Assembly: GCA_964387365.1 (NCBI GenBank)
Contig: CAYLWP010000029.1
Location: forward strand, 1 to 21,887
Direction of reading: 5' to 3'
Source: COE1 sp964387365
Lineage (GTDB): Bacteria > Bacillota > Clostridia > Lachnospirales > Lachnospiraceae
Length of the DNA stretch: 21,887 bases
Shown here piece by piece: positions 7,682 through 16,265 of this stretch. Position 1 is the first letter of the stretch; each line of letters starts with the position of its first letter. The position numbers and the translations under genes were made by a program. Under the pieces are notes generated by a model. That model searched no databases and was not told where the DNA came from. It saw only the letters and a list, made by a program, of their open reading frames with translations.

Positions 7682-9478
7682 CTAGTGATTCACCAAATCT
7701 ATCGTCATATTCCTGGGCAGGCGAATTAATACCTTGGTATAACAGCCCTCCTTGGAATACACTTCCAATCCATATGACTCACCGAAGTACAGCTGAACTC
7801 TGTCCTGTACATTCTTTAAGCCGATTCCGTGTGCGCCCTCTTCGGTCACCCGCTCCTCGGAATAAATCTTTTTTCGAAGCTCCTCTAACGTTTCTTCGCT
7901 CATTCCTCTTCCGGCATCAGCTACCTCAATCGCACATTCCTCGTCATTCACGATAATACCCTTGATATAGATATTCGTATCCTCTGCCATTTCCTCAATA
8001 CCGTGGTATATCGCATTTTCCACCAGCGGCTGTAACAGCATCTTGGGAATTTCCAGATCATAGATTTCATCCGGAATATTCAGTGACAGATATATCTCAT
8101 AATCAAAGCGTAGATTCAATAGCTTCAAATAGTTCTTAATATATTCGATTTCCTGCCCTACCGTTACGATTCCGGTCATCCATTTCATGCTGTACCGGAG
8201 CATCTTTCCCAGGGAAGTAATTGCGTCCGAAATGTCGTATTTTCCCTCTATCTCTGCCATCATCTTGATTGATTCAAGCACGTTATACATAAAATGTGCA
8301 TTGATCTGATTCTGCAACGACTTAATCTGCGCATTTTTTGCAAGAAGCTGTCGGTCGAGATTGTCCTGATTCAGCTCCTTGATTCTGTCAAGCATGCGGT
8401 TAATCTCTCTTGAAAGCTCCGTAATCTCGTCATCTTCTCCCTCCTCAGGAAGGCTAAGCTCCAGATTACCGCCTCTGATTTCCGTCATGACATCATACAA
8501 CTTATAGAAACGCTGCATAATCATACGCACGGCAAAGTTGCTGACAAACACAAAGGCAATGAGTATGATACACATAGCCAGAAGATAGATTCCGAGACTA
8601 CTGTAAAAGCCCTTCATAGTCTCCTCTAAGGAAAGCAAATGCACATAGGTTCCCTGTAAGCCGGGCACCTCCATAGCTGCAAGAATAACATGTCTGCCTC
8701 CAATCGTTGCCTGTCGAATGCCTGCTCCCTGTAAAAGCTCTTCCCGTATCTCATCCTCATGCTCATTCCACAGGTTTTCTTTATGTTCCACATGATAGGA
8801 TTGTCCGTCCTTCGCATAAAAGGCACTCCACTCACTGTCGCTATTCTCATACAGTCCCGGGAAAAGACTTTCCATATAGGAAATACATTCAACCAGATAA
8901 ATCTCCTCACCCTCGGAATTCTTTGTTACCGAGATCAGACCTGCAACATGCTGTGCCGGTGTTGCTACATAATCCGGGAAAATCGTATCCGCATAGTCAA
9001 GCTTCCACTCGCCATCACTGTACTCCCCTCCCCAGCTGAGATTGGCAAGTCTGTCATAGCGATAAAAGCTCGGCGCTTTCTCTGATACAATATCACTGTT
9101 TACATAGACTCGCACCTGATGAAGATAGGGGTTTGCATTGGACATGTTTTCAATGGAGGCAAGCTCCTGAGAATAAAACTCAAGCTTTTCCTCGATTGCC
9201 ATATCACGACCTTCATGAAGCTGCTCCAGATAATTGGTAAGGCGAACAGACTGATTTACTACCTCAGTCGCAAAGTTACATACCTCTCTGGTTGTATCAA
9301 TTGCCTGCGCCACCTGATCCAGCTTTGTCTGCTCGTCCTTTCGCATGCTTTCTACCAGACTGGTCATCATGTGATTGGTCAGAGCAATTCCCCATATCAG
9401 CGAACAGATAGTTACAAATGCAATAATTGTAATTACAATCTTTGTACTTAAACTATTTGATCTTTTTCTATCATTCAT
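7682..9478 (-). CDS. YesM-type sensor histidine kinase
   Basis: Membrane sensor kinase of 598 aa. Transmembrane segments lie at about 12-33 and 292-315 and enclose an extracellular sensor region of about 255 residues, Cache-like by layout. A HAMP linker spans about 316-368. The His_kinase domain carries the phospho-acceptor His395 in LQNQINAHFMYN; the family norm is NPHFLYN, so the usually invariant proline is alanine here. The ATPase domain shows the N box (VENAIYHG, Asn488), the G1 box DAGRG (521-525) and the G2 box HGIGL (550-554), so kinase activity should be intact. The gene starts 6 nt after the binding-lipoprotein gene and ends about 30 nt before the regulator's start, so the three are co-expressed. 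The family usually governs carbohydrate uptake in Firmicutes. Confidence 0.94.
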   Translation of the reverse strand: MNDRKRSNSLSTKIVITIIAFVTICSLIWGIALTNHMMTSLVESMRKDEQTKLDQVAQAIDTTREVCNFATEVVNQSVRLTNYLEQLHEGRDMAIEEKLEFYSQELASIENMSNANPYLHQVRVYVNSDIVSEKAPSFYRYDRLANLSWGGEYSDGEWKLDYADTIFPDYVATPAQHVAGLISVTKNSEGEEIYLVECISYMESLFPGLYENSDSEWSAFYAKDGQSYHVEHKENLWNEHEDEIREELLQGAGIRQATIGGRHVILAAMEVPGLQGTYVHLLSLEETMKGFYSSLGIYLLAMCIILIAFVFVSNFAVRMIMQRFYKLYDVMTEIRGGNLELSLPEEGEDDEITELSREINRMLDRIKELNQDNLDRQLLAKNAQIKSLQNQINAHFMYNVLESIKMMAEIEGKYDISDAITSLGKMLRYSMKWMTGIVTVGQEIEYIKNYLKLLNLRFDYEIYLSLNIPDEIYDLEIPKMLLQPLVENAIYHGIEEMAEDTNIYIKGIIVNDEECAIEVADAGRGMSEETLEELRKKIYSEERVTEEGAHGIGLKNVQDRVQLYFGESYGLEVYSKEGCYTKVLIRLPRNMTIDLVNH

Positions 9479-9484
9479 CTGCGT

Positions 9485-11092
9485 TTATTCCTTTTCCTCA
9501 AGCCCCAGTCTCTGCATATTATCATGCATCTGCGCTGTCATTGCCTCCTGCAGCCGGTCAAATCCAAGCTCCTCTCTCTGCTTGCAGAACTCTTCCAGAA
9601 GCAGGTCAAAGGCCTCTTCCGATTCTGCAACCAAAAGCTTCGGCAAGGTTTCCCCCCAAAGATTTCTAACCTTTGTATTAATCTGATTTTCCTTTGTTCC
9701 GGTTGCAAACATGATATCATACTGTGATGTATAGACCGTATAATCAAAGGTCCATTCCTGCAGCTGCCCTAACGGCTCCGGCAGGATTCCCTGCCATTTG
9801 GCTGCCATTGCATTATTCTGCAGCATCCAATAGCACGAGTCTGCACCGTAAAGTCTGTCATATTCTGTTCGATTTGTATTAAGAAGCTCCTGTACCTCAG
9901 AATACATCTCCGGTTTGCCGTCCTCATTGTATTCCCAGGTAACACCCTCGACGCCATACCAGGTCATAAGCTGTCCTTCTTCACTCAGCAGATAAGAAAG
10001 GAGCTTAATTGCTTTTTCAGGATCCTTACACTTCTTACTAATCAGCGTTACAGTCCAGCCGTTGATTCCGGCGCCCGACAGCTGATAATCGTCTCCGGCA
10101 CGGTTTTTCGGTCCGTCCACTGCGATATAAATCTGCTCCGGATTCTTTGCATATATCATTTTCTGCTGGTCTGCCATGTCGGTTCGCTGATAAAGCATAC
10201 AGAAGTAACGGCCCTTGGCAAGCTTTTCTTCCATCTGGGAACGTGTGTCTAAAAAGATATCATCCTTCAGACAGCCCCGGTCTCTCAGATTACGGAAGGT
10301 CTTTAGCCATATGAGGAAATCCTCATCCGTATGCCTGTCATACGCATTGCCCTCTTCGTCGAGGTAAGGTACAGCGAGGAAGTCAAATAAAAAGGTATCA
10401 AAGGAATCACAGCCAACCTGCGTAAACTCATGTGAACCAATTGGTATTAATTCCTCTCCATCCACATAAGGAAACATTTCCTTCGCCTTTAGTACCGCAT
10501 TGGTAAAGCCCTCCGGTGTCGTCATATCCGGCAAGCCGATTGCCTCATAAATATCTTTTCTGACTAAAAAGGTCTCATTCGAACCGGTGGTTCCATATTC
10601 CTCATAATCCTCCAGCGTATAGGCTGAATTCGGATACTGGTACAGATGTCCGTCCTCAGAGGTATACCAGTTTACCACATCCTTCTCAGCGACCTGCATG
10701 AAGTATGGGTCGTAGGTTTCGGAAAGCTCATCCAGTGCGTAAACCATATCCGACTGAATCATCTCACCGATTTCATCCTCCCACCATCCAAGTGTCAGGA
10801 TATCCGGCAGACTGTCGGAGCTCATCAGGGAATTCAGCATCTCATTCTCATCGCCGGCCGGCACTACGAATTCAATGTCAACACCTGTTTTCTCCGTAAT
10901 TGCCTGGGAAACAAGATTCTCTCCCCATGTGGAGCGAAACCATGAAAAATTAATATACCAGGACAATGTTGTTGACCCTTTGGCAGCTTCCGCGTCCTGT
11001 GTCTGTGTTTCCTTTTCAATCCGGCTCCCGCAACCAATAACTGATATCAAGGATAATACCACAACAAGTATTAACTTTTCCACCTTTTTCAC
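9485..11092 (-). CDS. Extracellular solute-binding lipoprotein linked to the histidine kinase
   Basis: A family 1-type carbohydrate-binding lipoprotein of about 535 aa, longer than the partner binding protein of the transporter (482 aa). The N terminus is a lipoprotein signal peptide (KKVEKLILVVVLSLISVIGC, lipid-modified Cys21). The body has LPDILTLGWW and LLSYLLSEEGQLM, patterns of LplA/YtcQ-like binding proteins. I chose the GTG at 11092: AAAGGTGGG sits just upstream and the signal peptide begins there, while the in-frame GTG at 11134 would add a non-signal stretch. It sits between the phosphorylase and the sensor kinase and has no permease pair of its own. It may be a second ligand-capture protein for the shared permeases, or a sensory partner that presents the ligand to the kinase. 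Confidence 0.9.
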   Translation of the reverse strand: MKKVEKLILVVVLSLISVIGCGSRIEKETQTQDAEAAKGSTTLSWYINFSWFRSTWGENLVSQAITEKTGVDIEFVVPAGDENEMLNSLMSSDSLPDILTLGWWEDEIGEMIQSDMVYALDELSETYDPYFMQVAEKDVVNWYTSEDGHLYQYPNSAYTLEDYEEYGTTGSNETFLVRKDIYEAIGLPDMTTPEGFTNAVLKAKEMFPYVDGEELIPIGSHEFTQVGCDSFDTFLFDFLAVPYLDEEGNAYDRHTDEDFLIWLKTFRNLRDRGCLKDDIFLDTRSQMEEKLAKGRYFCMLYQRTDMADQQKMIYAKNPEQIYIAVDGPKNRAGDDYQLSGAGINGWTVTLISKKCKDPEKAIKLLSYLLSEEGQLMTWYGVEGVTWEYNEDGKPEMYSEVQELLNTNRTEYDRLYGADSCYWMLQNNAMAAKWQGILPEPLGQLQEWTFDYTVYTSQYDIMFATGTKENQINTKVRNLWGETLPKLLVAESEEAFDLLLEEFCKQREELGFDRLQEAMTAQMHDNMQRLGLEEKE

Positions 11093-11115
11093 TCGTAGCC
11101 ACCCACCTTTCTTAC

Positions 11116-11143
11116 AGTATAGACCAGAAAACACGCTCGTAAA
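11116..11143 (-). promoter_or_regulatory. Possible internal promoter for the sensory module
   Basis: On the minus strand TTTACG (11143-11138) and TATACT (11121-11116) are 16 nt apart, 4 of 6 and 5 of 6 consensus matches. Transcription would begin near 11109, just before the ribosome-binding site of the second binding-protein gene. It overlaps the terminator-like hairpin, so both functions need testing. Confidence 0.35.
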
Positions 11144-11152
11144 AGCGTGTTT
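11129..11152 (-). terminator. Terminator-like hairpin after the phosphorylase gene
   Basis: AAACACGCT (11129-11137) and AGCGTGTTT (11144-11152) form a perfect 9-bp stem with a 6-nt loop. On the minus strand it is followed by TTTTCT counting the arm's last bases, a short U-tract. It lies 15 nt after the phosphorylase stop codon and so may end, or partly attenuate, transcription before the sensory genes. Confidence 0.6.
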
Positions 11153-11166
11153 CCCCTGTTATATGA

Positions 11167-14100
11167 TTAGTCAATATATACTTCAATCTTACTGATTTCG
11201 CCGGAACGAACAGCCGCTGCTGCACTGCCGGTAATCACGTTGCTGTAAATATTCTGTACTTTGCCGTCCTTGGTATATAAACGGTATTCCGTAATCTGAT
11301 ATTCACCCGGAATATAGTCCTTTCCGGTATTCTTTACATGATAGATTACCTTCGTCTTTCCTAAGAAGACTGCTTCTACCGTATCACGCTTACCAAGCAG
11401 ATAAGACGGAAGTACCGGCTCCAGACCAAGTACCAGCTCTTCGTTTTCCATACGGAATACCTTCTGGCCGAACATCATGGTCTGCCACATATCCATAAAC
11501 TCTACGGTAGAGCCGCTCAGCCTTGCAACAAAGCCCTTTCCGTGAATCTTCTCATCCGGATTGGCACTGCTTGCAAGGAAGGAAGAGTTCTCTAAAATAC
11601 TTCTTCCGTAGCGCTCCTCCGGCTGGAATGGAATGACAGCCTTGTAGAAGTCATCGATATACTCCTTATATAATCCTGATTTTAAGAGCTCTAACAGATA
11701 CTTATACTCCATGTGTAACCAGATGGACTCATTCTCGAGCCAGCCCGGTGTAAATGCCCGACATCTTCCAAGCTCATATGACTCTGCTTCCAGCGGAGCG
11801 TTTACCTTGTACATGGAAAGCTTGGTATCGTATAACTCACTGTTACGAACCTTATCATATACATCCTTCTTCTCTTCCTGATTCATGGAGAGCTTCAGGT
11901 ATCTTACCGGTCCCTCTAAGAAGTACGGAAGTGTATGCTGTGCAAATGCCTTTGGCTTAATTCCGTTTTCTGTTGTTTCATAAGATGTTACATCATAGGT
12001 AAAGTATGTCGGCACTAATCCGTTTCCGCAGGAAACTGCCTGAGCCATACCCTTCTTTACTACAGAAAGAACGTTTCCGAGGAAGGACTTCAATTCCTCT
12101 GCCATAACAGAAACATATTCGCCGGATACTTCCTTATAAATCTTCGCTCTGTATGCTTCCTTTGCATCATTTAGCGCATTCCATACCGGATAGTATGCTG
12201 CACCGCATTCGATATCCTGCTCTAAAGTCTTTGCAACGGCTGCAATCAGCTCATGAAGCTCCTTTAATACGTGAACTTCTTCCTTATAGGTATCAAGCAT
12301 CTTAATGGTAAACTCAAGGTTTCTTGCAAGCTCACAGGTCTCTGCCATGGAAGAACCAAGTAATCCCGGAAGTCCGTTTAAGGCATCATACCAGCCCGGC
12401 TTTCCACCTTCCATCTCCATACCGCATCCGTATGGATCGAGTGTTGTGAACTTCAGCACATTTAATAAAACGAGCTTCTCCATCAGAGTTGTATAAATAA
12501 CATTTCCGTTTACGTCAGTTAACAGCTTTTCCTGTGGATTCTCATAATTAATATGATAAACTGACTTATACTGACGAACGCCATCTTCCGTAGCTGCATA
12601 TCTCTGCTCTCTCGGAAGTACACCTGCACCCGGCTTCATATATACATAGCTTCTGTCCTCGTAAAGAATTCTATGCTCATCCTCCGGAAATACGGATAAA
12701 TAATTCTCGATTAAATCAAGATTGTAGGTCCAGTGATCACACCAGTATCCCTCTAAGAAATCAGAGGTTACAAGGCTGTCTGCCATATCTATGATTGCAC
12801 CAATCTTTGCATGAAGCTCCTGCTCATCATAAGCCTTTTCTCCATTTAAGAAGGCTGCAAGCCCTCCCGGCGTAAACGGCTTGGTTAAAAAGCCAAGCTT
12901 TTCTTTATCACATGCTAAGATACCTGCCGCCTGCTCCAGCTGAGCTTCTGTAAGAGAATAGGTTGTCTTCTCCACACCAAGCGGATTGTATCCGTCTAAC
13001 TGAATAAAATCATAGAAGGTATGCATATTCTTATCCTTCACCATCGGATAATATCTTGCATCACATCTTCTGTTCTGGTTGATATCACGGAAATTACCAT
13101 TTCCCTGAGAGTAAAACTCCGGCAGGATTCTGAAAAAGTTGTAATCTCTTTCCATATCTCCATGCTTTCTTGCATAAACATAGAAGATTTCCTTCTCACC
13201 TAACGGAATCGGCATACCACCTCGCAATACGTTATCCAGGAAATTCTGTCTGCAGTAAGCATCAAAGGCAGGATTTGCTGTCTTTGTATCCATTGCATCC
13301 GTAATCTGCTTTGTAAGTTCAACCGCTCTTGCAAGCTTCTGCTCAAAGTATGCACCATCTAAGGTCTTCTCAAGATACGCATGGAAGATTTCCTTCTTTG
13401 CAGCCTGACCTGTTACCTGATAAATGGTATAGGACTCCTTTGGCTGAAGGGTAATCTTTTCTCCGTAAAAACAACTTGGAATCTGATTCATGGTCATCTG
13501 CTTTTTGCCGAGCACGCCATCGATTCCTTCCTCTGCAAATACATGCGGAATTGCATAAGAGGTATCATATGCAAATACTACCTCATTATCTACAACCGGC
13601 TGCAGATAATTTCCCTTTGCGTCCACGCAAACGCTAAAGTTTCCGCCATCGATTGTTGTAACCTTGGTAGAGTCTGCCATACTTGCTCTTACACGGTAGT
13701 ACGGTCTTTTAATCTCTACATCCTCAACCTGCATCCACGCCTTTGCAGTCTGAGTCATGTTCTTCATATCAAACTGTGCAACTCCGTAAGGTACCACCTG
13801 CGGGCAGCCGTCTAAATACTCCAGGCTGACTGCTTTGTCACCGGTATTGGTAAAGGTAACCTTTCTTACCAGAGCGCCTACCTTTTCCTCCGGCAGTGTA
13901 AAATACATTACCGAGGTAGTCAGCTTATGCTCCTCATCACGTTCTTCAATTGCTAATGTGTTCTGATCCACATACATGGTATGCGGAACCGCATCGTTAG
14001 TAAATGCCTCATAGGTGCTTCCGTTCATACGAAGGAAGGTTCTATATCCAAGTCTTGCTGTATTGACATACGCCTGATGTGCAGGTACAAAGTCCATAAT

Positions 14101-14268
14101 GGAATGATCCTTGTCCTCGGAACCAAAACAGGATACACACTGTCCGCGATTCACGTAATAACACCAGATTGGAATACCCATAATACCACTAATACCAGGT
14201 AAGAATCCGGAAAATACAGATTTCTTCCTGTAATCTTCTATGACAAATCTTCCTTTTGCATCGATCAT
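11167..14268 (-). CDS. GH94-like oligosaccharide phosphorylase (long form)
   Basis: A cytoplasmic 1033-aa protein with no signal peptide. It resembles the inverting beta-glycoside phosphorylases of the GH94/GH149/GH161 group, which cleave a beta-linked oligosaccharide with phosphate to release alpha-glucose 1-phosphate. Recognisable blocks are IPIWCYYVNRGQCVSCFG near residue 32, RKHGDMERDYNFF and SQGNGNFRDINQNRR mid-protein, and YWCDHWTYNLDLIE around 509-522, where Asp511 is my best candidate for the general acid. The length is near the about 1100 residues of 1,2-beta-oligoglucan and beta-1,3-oligoglucan phosphorylases and well above the about 800 of cellobiose phosphorylase. Substrate cannot be fixed. 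It follows the permease genes, so it should process the imported sugar. The start ATG has AGGAG about 14 nt upstream, a long spacing. Confidence 0.82.
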   Translation of the reverse strand: MIDAKGRFVIEDYRKKSVFSGFLPGISGIMGIPIWCYYVNRGQCVSCFGSEDKDHSIMDFVPAHQAYVNTARLGYRTFLRMNGSTYEAFTNDAVPHTMYVDQNTLAIEERDEEHKLTTSVMYFTLPEEKVGALVRKVTFTNTGDKAVSLEYLDGCPQVVPYGVAQFDMKNMTQTAKAWMQVEDVEIKRPYYRVRASMADSTKVTTIDGGNFSVCVDAKGNYLQPVVDNEVVFAYDTSYAIPHVFAEEGIDGVLGKKQMTMNQIPSCFYGEKITLQPKESYTIYQVTGQAAKKEIFHAYLEKTLDGAYFEQKLARAVELTKQITDAMDTKTANPAFDAYCRQNFLDNVLRGGMPIPLGEKEIFYVYARKHGDMERDYNFFRILPEFYSQGNGNFRDINQNRRCDARYYPMVKDKNMHTFYDFIQLDGYNPLGVEKTTYSLTEAQLEQAAGILACDKEKLGFLTKPFTPGGLAAFLNGEKAYDEQELHAKIGAIIDMADSLVTSDFLEGYWCDHWTYNLDLIENYLSVFPEDEHRILYEDRSYVYMKPGAGVLPREQRYAATEDGVRQYKSVYHINYENPQEKLLTDVNGNVIYTTLMEKLVLLNVLKFTTLDPYGCGMEMEGGKPGWYDALNGLPGLLGSSMAETCELARNLEFTIKMLDTYKEEVHVLKELHELIAAVAKTLEQDIECGAAYYPVWNALNDAKEAYRAKIYKEVSGEYVSVMAEELKSFLGNVLSVVKKGMAQAVSCGNGLVPTYFTYDVTSYETTENGIKPKAFAQHTLPYFLEGPVRYLKLSMNQEEKKDVYDKVRNSELYDTKLSMYKVNAPLEAESYELGRCRAFTPGWLENESIWLHMEYKYLLELLKSGLYKEYIDDFYKAVIPFQPEERYGRSILENSSFLASSANPDEKIHGKGFVARLSGSTVEFMDMWQTMMFGQKVFRMENEELVLGLEPVLPSYLLGKRDTVEAVFLGKTKVIYHVKNTGKDYIPGEYQITEYRLYTKDGKVQNIYSNVITGSAAAAVRSGEISKIEVYID

Positions 14269-14376
14269 TTTCTCACGTTCACTCCTCTAACTAATACTGA
14301 GCTGCATCCTTGCCAAGCAATTCAACAGAATGATTCCCCTTTACACAAACTTTCTATTTCCCTATTTCACTTTTTA

Positions 14377-15204
14377 TTATTCCTTAACACTACCTGCAGA
14401 AATACTACTAATCATATACTTGGAGAAGAAGCAGAATGCAATCATAATCGGCAATACAGAGATTGCGATGGTTAAGTAGATAGCACCCTGGTTCGAAGAA
14501 ATATCATTAGAAGCACTTAAGGATGAAACCATTACAGGTAAGGTAAATTTCTCCGGAGAGTTTAATAAAATCAACGGAACAAGGTAAGAGTTCCAGTTAC
14601 CGATAAATGCGCCGATGGAAATGGTTGCAATACCCGGAGACATAATCGGTAATACAATCTTATGGAACATACTAAGCTCTTTTGCACCATCGATACGGCC
14701 TGCCTCAAGCAATGACATCGGTAATACCGACTCAATATACTGCTTCAGGAAGAATACTGTACCGGGTGCTGCGATTGCCGGAACAATCAACGGAATATAA
14801 GAGTTAATCAGCTTCAAGGAACTGATTAAGTTGTAAAAACCGATCAAGCTTAACTGTCCCGGAATCATCATGAATACAACGATTACATAGAAGATAACAC
14901 TTCTACCTCTAAATCTGTATACTGCCAGTGCGAATGCGGTTAATGCTGAGAAGTATGCTGTTAAAAGTGTAGCAGGTAAAGCTACCTTAAAGCTGTTCCA
15001 AATTCCCTTGAACAGGTTGAAATAACCCCATACTGCATCCCAGTTTGCTTTCAGCTGGTCACCCGGAATCAGGGTAAAGGATGTCATAATCTCTCGACCG
15101 CTTCTGGTCGCGTTTACCATCATCAAAAGGAACGGAACAAGACAGCTGGCTGCCAGCAGTATTAATGCTAAATATATAATAAATGTTACTATTTTCTTGC
15201 CCAT
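14377..15204 (-). CDS. Carbohydrate ABC transporter permease, MalG-type
   Basis: Inner-membrane permease of 275 aa with six hydrophobic segments. The cytoplasmic EAA loop that docks the ATPase is visible as EAGRIDGA at 167-174, followed by the LPIMSPG stretch, the MalG/CUT1 pattern. It pairs with the MalF-type permease encoded just upstream; the two genes are 3 nt apart and the AAGGAGGA ribosome-binding site for this one lies within the last codons of the other, so translation is probably coupled. No ATPase gene is nearby; in Firmicutes this class commonly uses a shared MsmX/MsmK-type ATPase encoded elsewhere. The 100-nt gap before the phosphorylase gene shows no clear terminator or promoter. 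Confidence 0.95.
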   Translation of the reverse strand: MGKKIVTFIIYLALILLAASCLVPFLLMMVNATRSGREIMTSFTLIPGDQLKANWDAVWGYFNLFKGIWNSFKVALPATLLTAYFSALTAFALAVYRFRGRSVIFYVIVVFMMIPGQLSLIGFYNLISSLKLINSYIPLIVPAIAAPGTVFFLKQYIESVLPMSLLEAGRIDGAKELSMFHKIVLPIMSPGIATISIGAFIGNWNSYLVPLILLNSPEKFTLPVMVSSLSASNDISSNQGAIYLTIAISVLPIMIAFCFFSKYMISSISAGSVKE

Positions 15205-15207
15205 GTC

Positions 15208-16158
15208 TTAATCCTCCTTACTGTTCATTAACTTGAACTGTATCAGAGATACAATCAGAATTAAAATAAACAATGTATATGCAACTGCGGATGCATAACC
15301 AACCTGCTTCGGTCTGGTATCGAATCCGAACTTATACAGATACATTACTACAGTCTGTGTAGTACCATAAGGATCACCCTTAGTACCGTTACACATTAAG
15401 AACGGAAGGTCGAACATCTGCAGACCACCGATTAATGATGTAATCGCTACATATAACAGAATCGGACGAAGTAACGGCAGTGTAATACTGAAGAATCTTC
15501 TCCAACGACCTGCACCGTCAATGGCAGCCGCTTCAAAGTAGTCATTATTGATACCCTGTACACCCGCCATAAGCATAAGGAATGAATTACCAAACCAAAT
15601 CCAGGTCTGAATCAGCGAAATGACAAGCCAGGTTACAGCCGGATTACCTAACCAGTCAACCGGCGCCTGCTGTCCAAAGAAACGGATAATATCATTAACA
15701 CCAATAGACTCTAAAATCTGGTTAAAGGTACCAAATCTCCAGTCAAGTAATGTCTTAAACAGGTAGGAAATGGATGTAGCCGCAATAATTCCCGGTAAAT
15801 AGTAAATTGCTCTGAAAATTCCCAAGCCCTTAATCTTATACTTAATATCACTAAATACAATTGTCAGCAGGAATGCAAGACCTAACTGAAGTATAATATT
15901 GACACCCCAGATCTTAATTGTATTCAAGAGCGCTTTCCAGAAATATTCATCCTGAAGAACACGTATATAATTCTTTAAGCCTATGTACTTGATATCGCCG
16001 AATCCCTTGTAGCTTGCAAAAGACAGCTGCAGGGTACGAAGTACCGGATACACACTGAAAATAAGAAAGACAACAACAAACGGCAATACAAACAGGTATG
16101 CCCAGTTATTTACATTCTTTTTTTTCTTTCGTTTTGTTTTGGTCAATGTTTCTGCCAT
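15208..16158 (-). CDS. Carbohydrate ABC transporter permease, MalF-type
   Basis: Inner-membrane permease of about 316 aa with a lysine-rich cytoplasmic start (KTKRKKKK), then six hydrophobic segments. The EAA loop reads EAAAIDGAG (about 209-217) followed by LPLLRPIL, as in MalF/LacF/UgpA proteins. It forms a heterodimer with the MalG-type permease encoded 3 nt downstream and receives sugar from the binding lipoprotein encoded upstream. I prefer ATG 16158, with GGGGGT 7 nt upstream; the in-frame ATGs at 16173 and 16164 lack a good site. Substrate specificity is not readable from the sequence. Confidence 0.94.
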   Translation of the reverse strand: MAETLTKTKRKKKKNVNNWAYLFVLPFVVVFLIFSVYPVLRTLQLSFASYKGFGDIKYIGLKNYIRVLQDEYFWKALLNTIKIWGVNIILQLGLAFLLTIVFSDIKYKIKGLGIFRAIYYLPGIIAATSISYLFKTLLDWRFGTFNQILESIGVNDIIRFFGQQAPVDWLGNPAVTWLVISLIQTWIWFGNSFLMLMAGVQGINNDYFEAAAIDGAGRWRRFFSITLPLLRPILLYVAITSLIGGLQMFDLPFLMCNGTKGDPYGTTQTVVMYLYKFGFDTRPKQVGYASAVAYTLFILILIVSLIQFKLMNSKED

Positions 16159-16208
16159 ATTCATTACCCCCATTGGTGGTTCTATTAAAGTTATTTCCCG
16201 TTAAATCA

Positions 16209-16235
16209 GAGTGAAGGGTTTATGGCCCTTCACTC
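16209..16235 (-). other. Intercistronic stem-loop after the binding-protein gene
   Basis: GAGTGAAGGG (16209-16218) and CCCTTCACTC (16226-16235) form a perfect 10-bp stem with a 7-nt loop, 31 nt past the stop codon of the binding protein. On the minus strand it is followed by TGATTTAA, not a proper T-run. It therefore looks like an mRNA-stabilising or partial-termination element that keeps binding protein in excess of permease, a known arrangement in such operons. Confidence 0.6.
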
Positions 16236-16265
16236 CGTAAAAAGTATGTTATTTATGAAATCCGA

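Noticed and set aside
11093..11134. Longer start (GTG 11134) for the second binding lipoprotein
   Set aside because: It would place a Cys/Trp/Gly stretch ahead of the signal peptide and overlaps the hairpin and promoter-like sequence; GTG 11092 has its own ribosome-binding site.
14269..14376. Promoter or terminator between the second permease and the phosphorylase
   Set aside because: Only weak hexamers and a 4-bp inverted repeat are visible; nothing that I can support.
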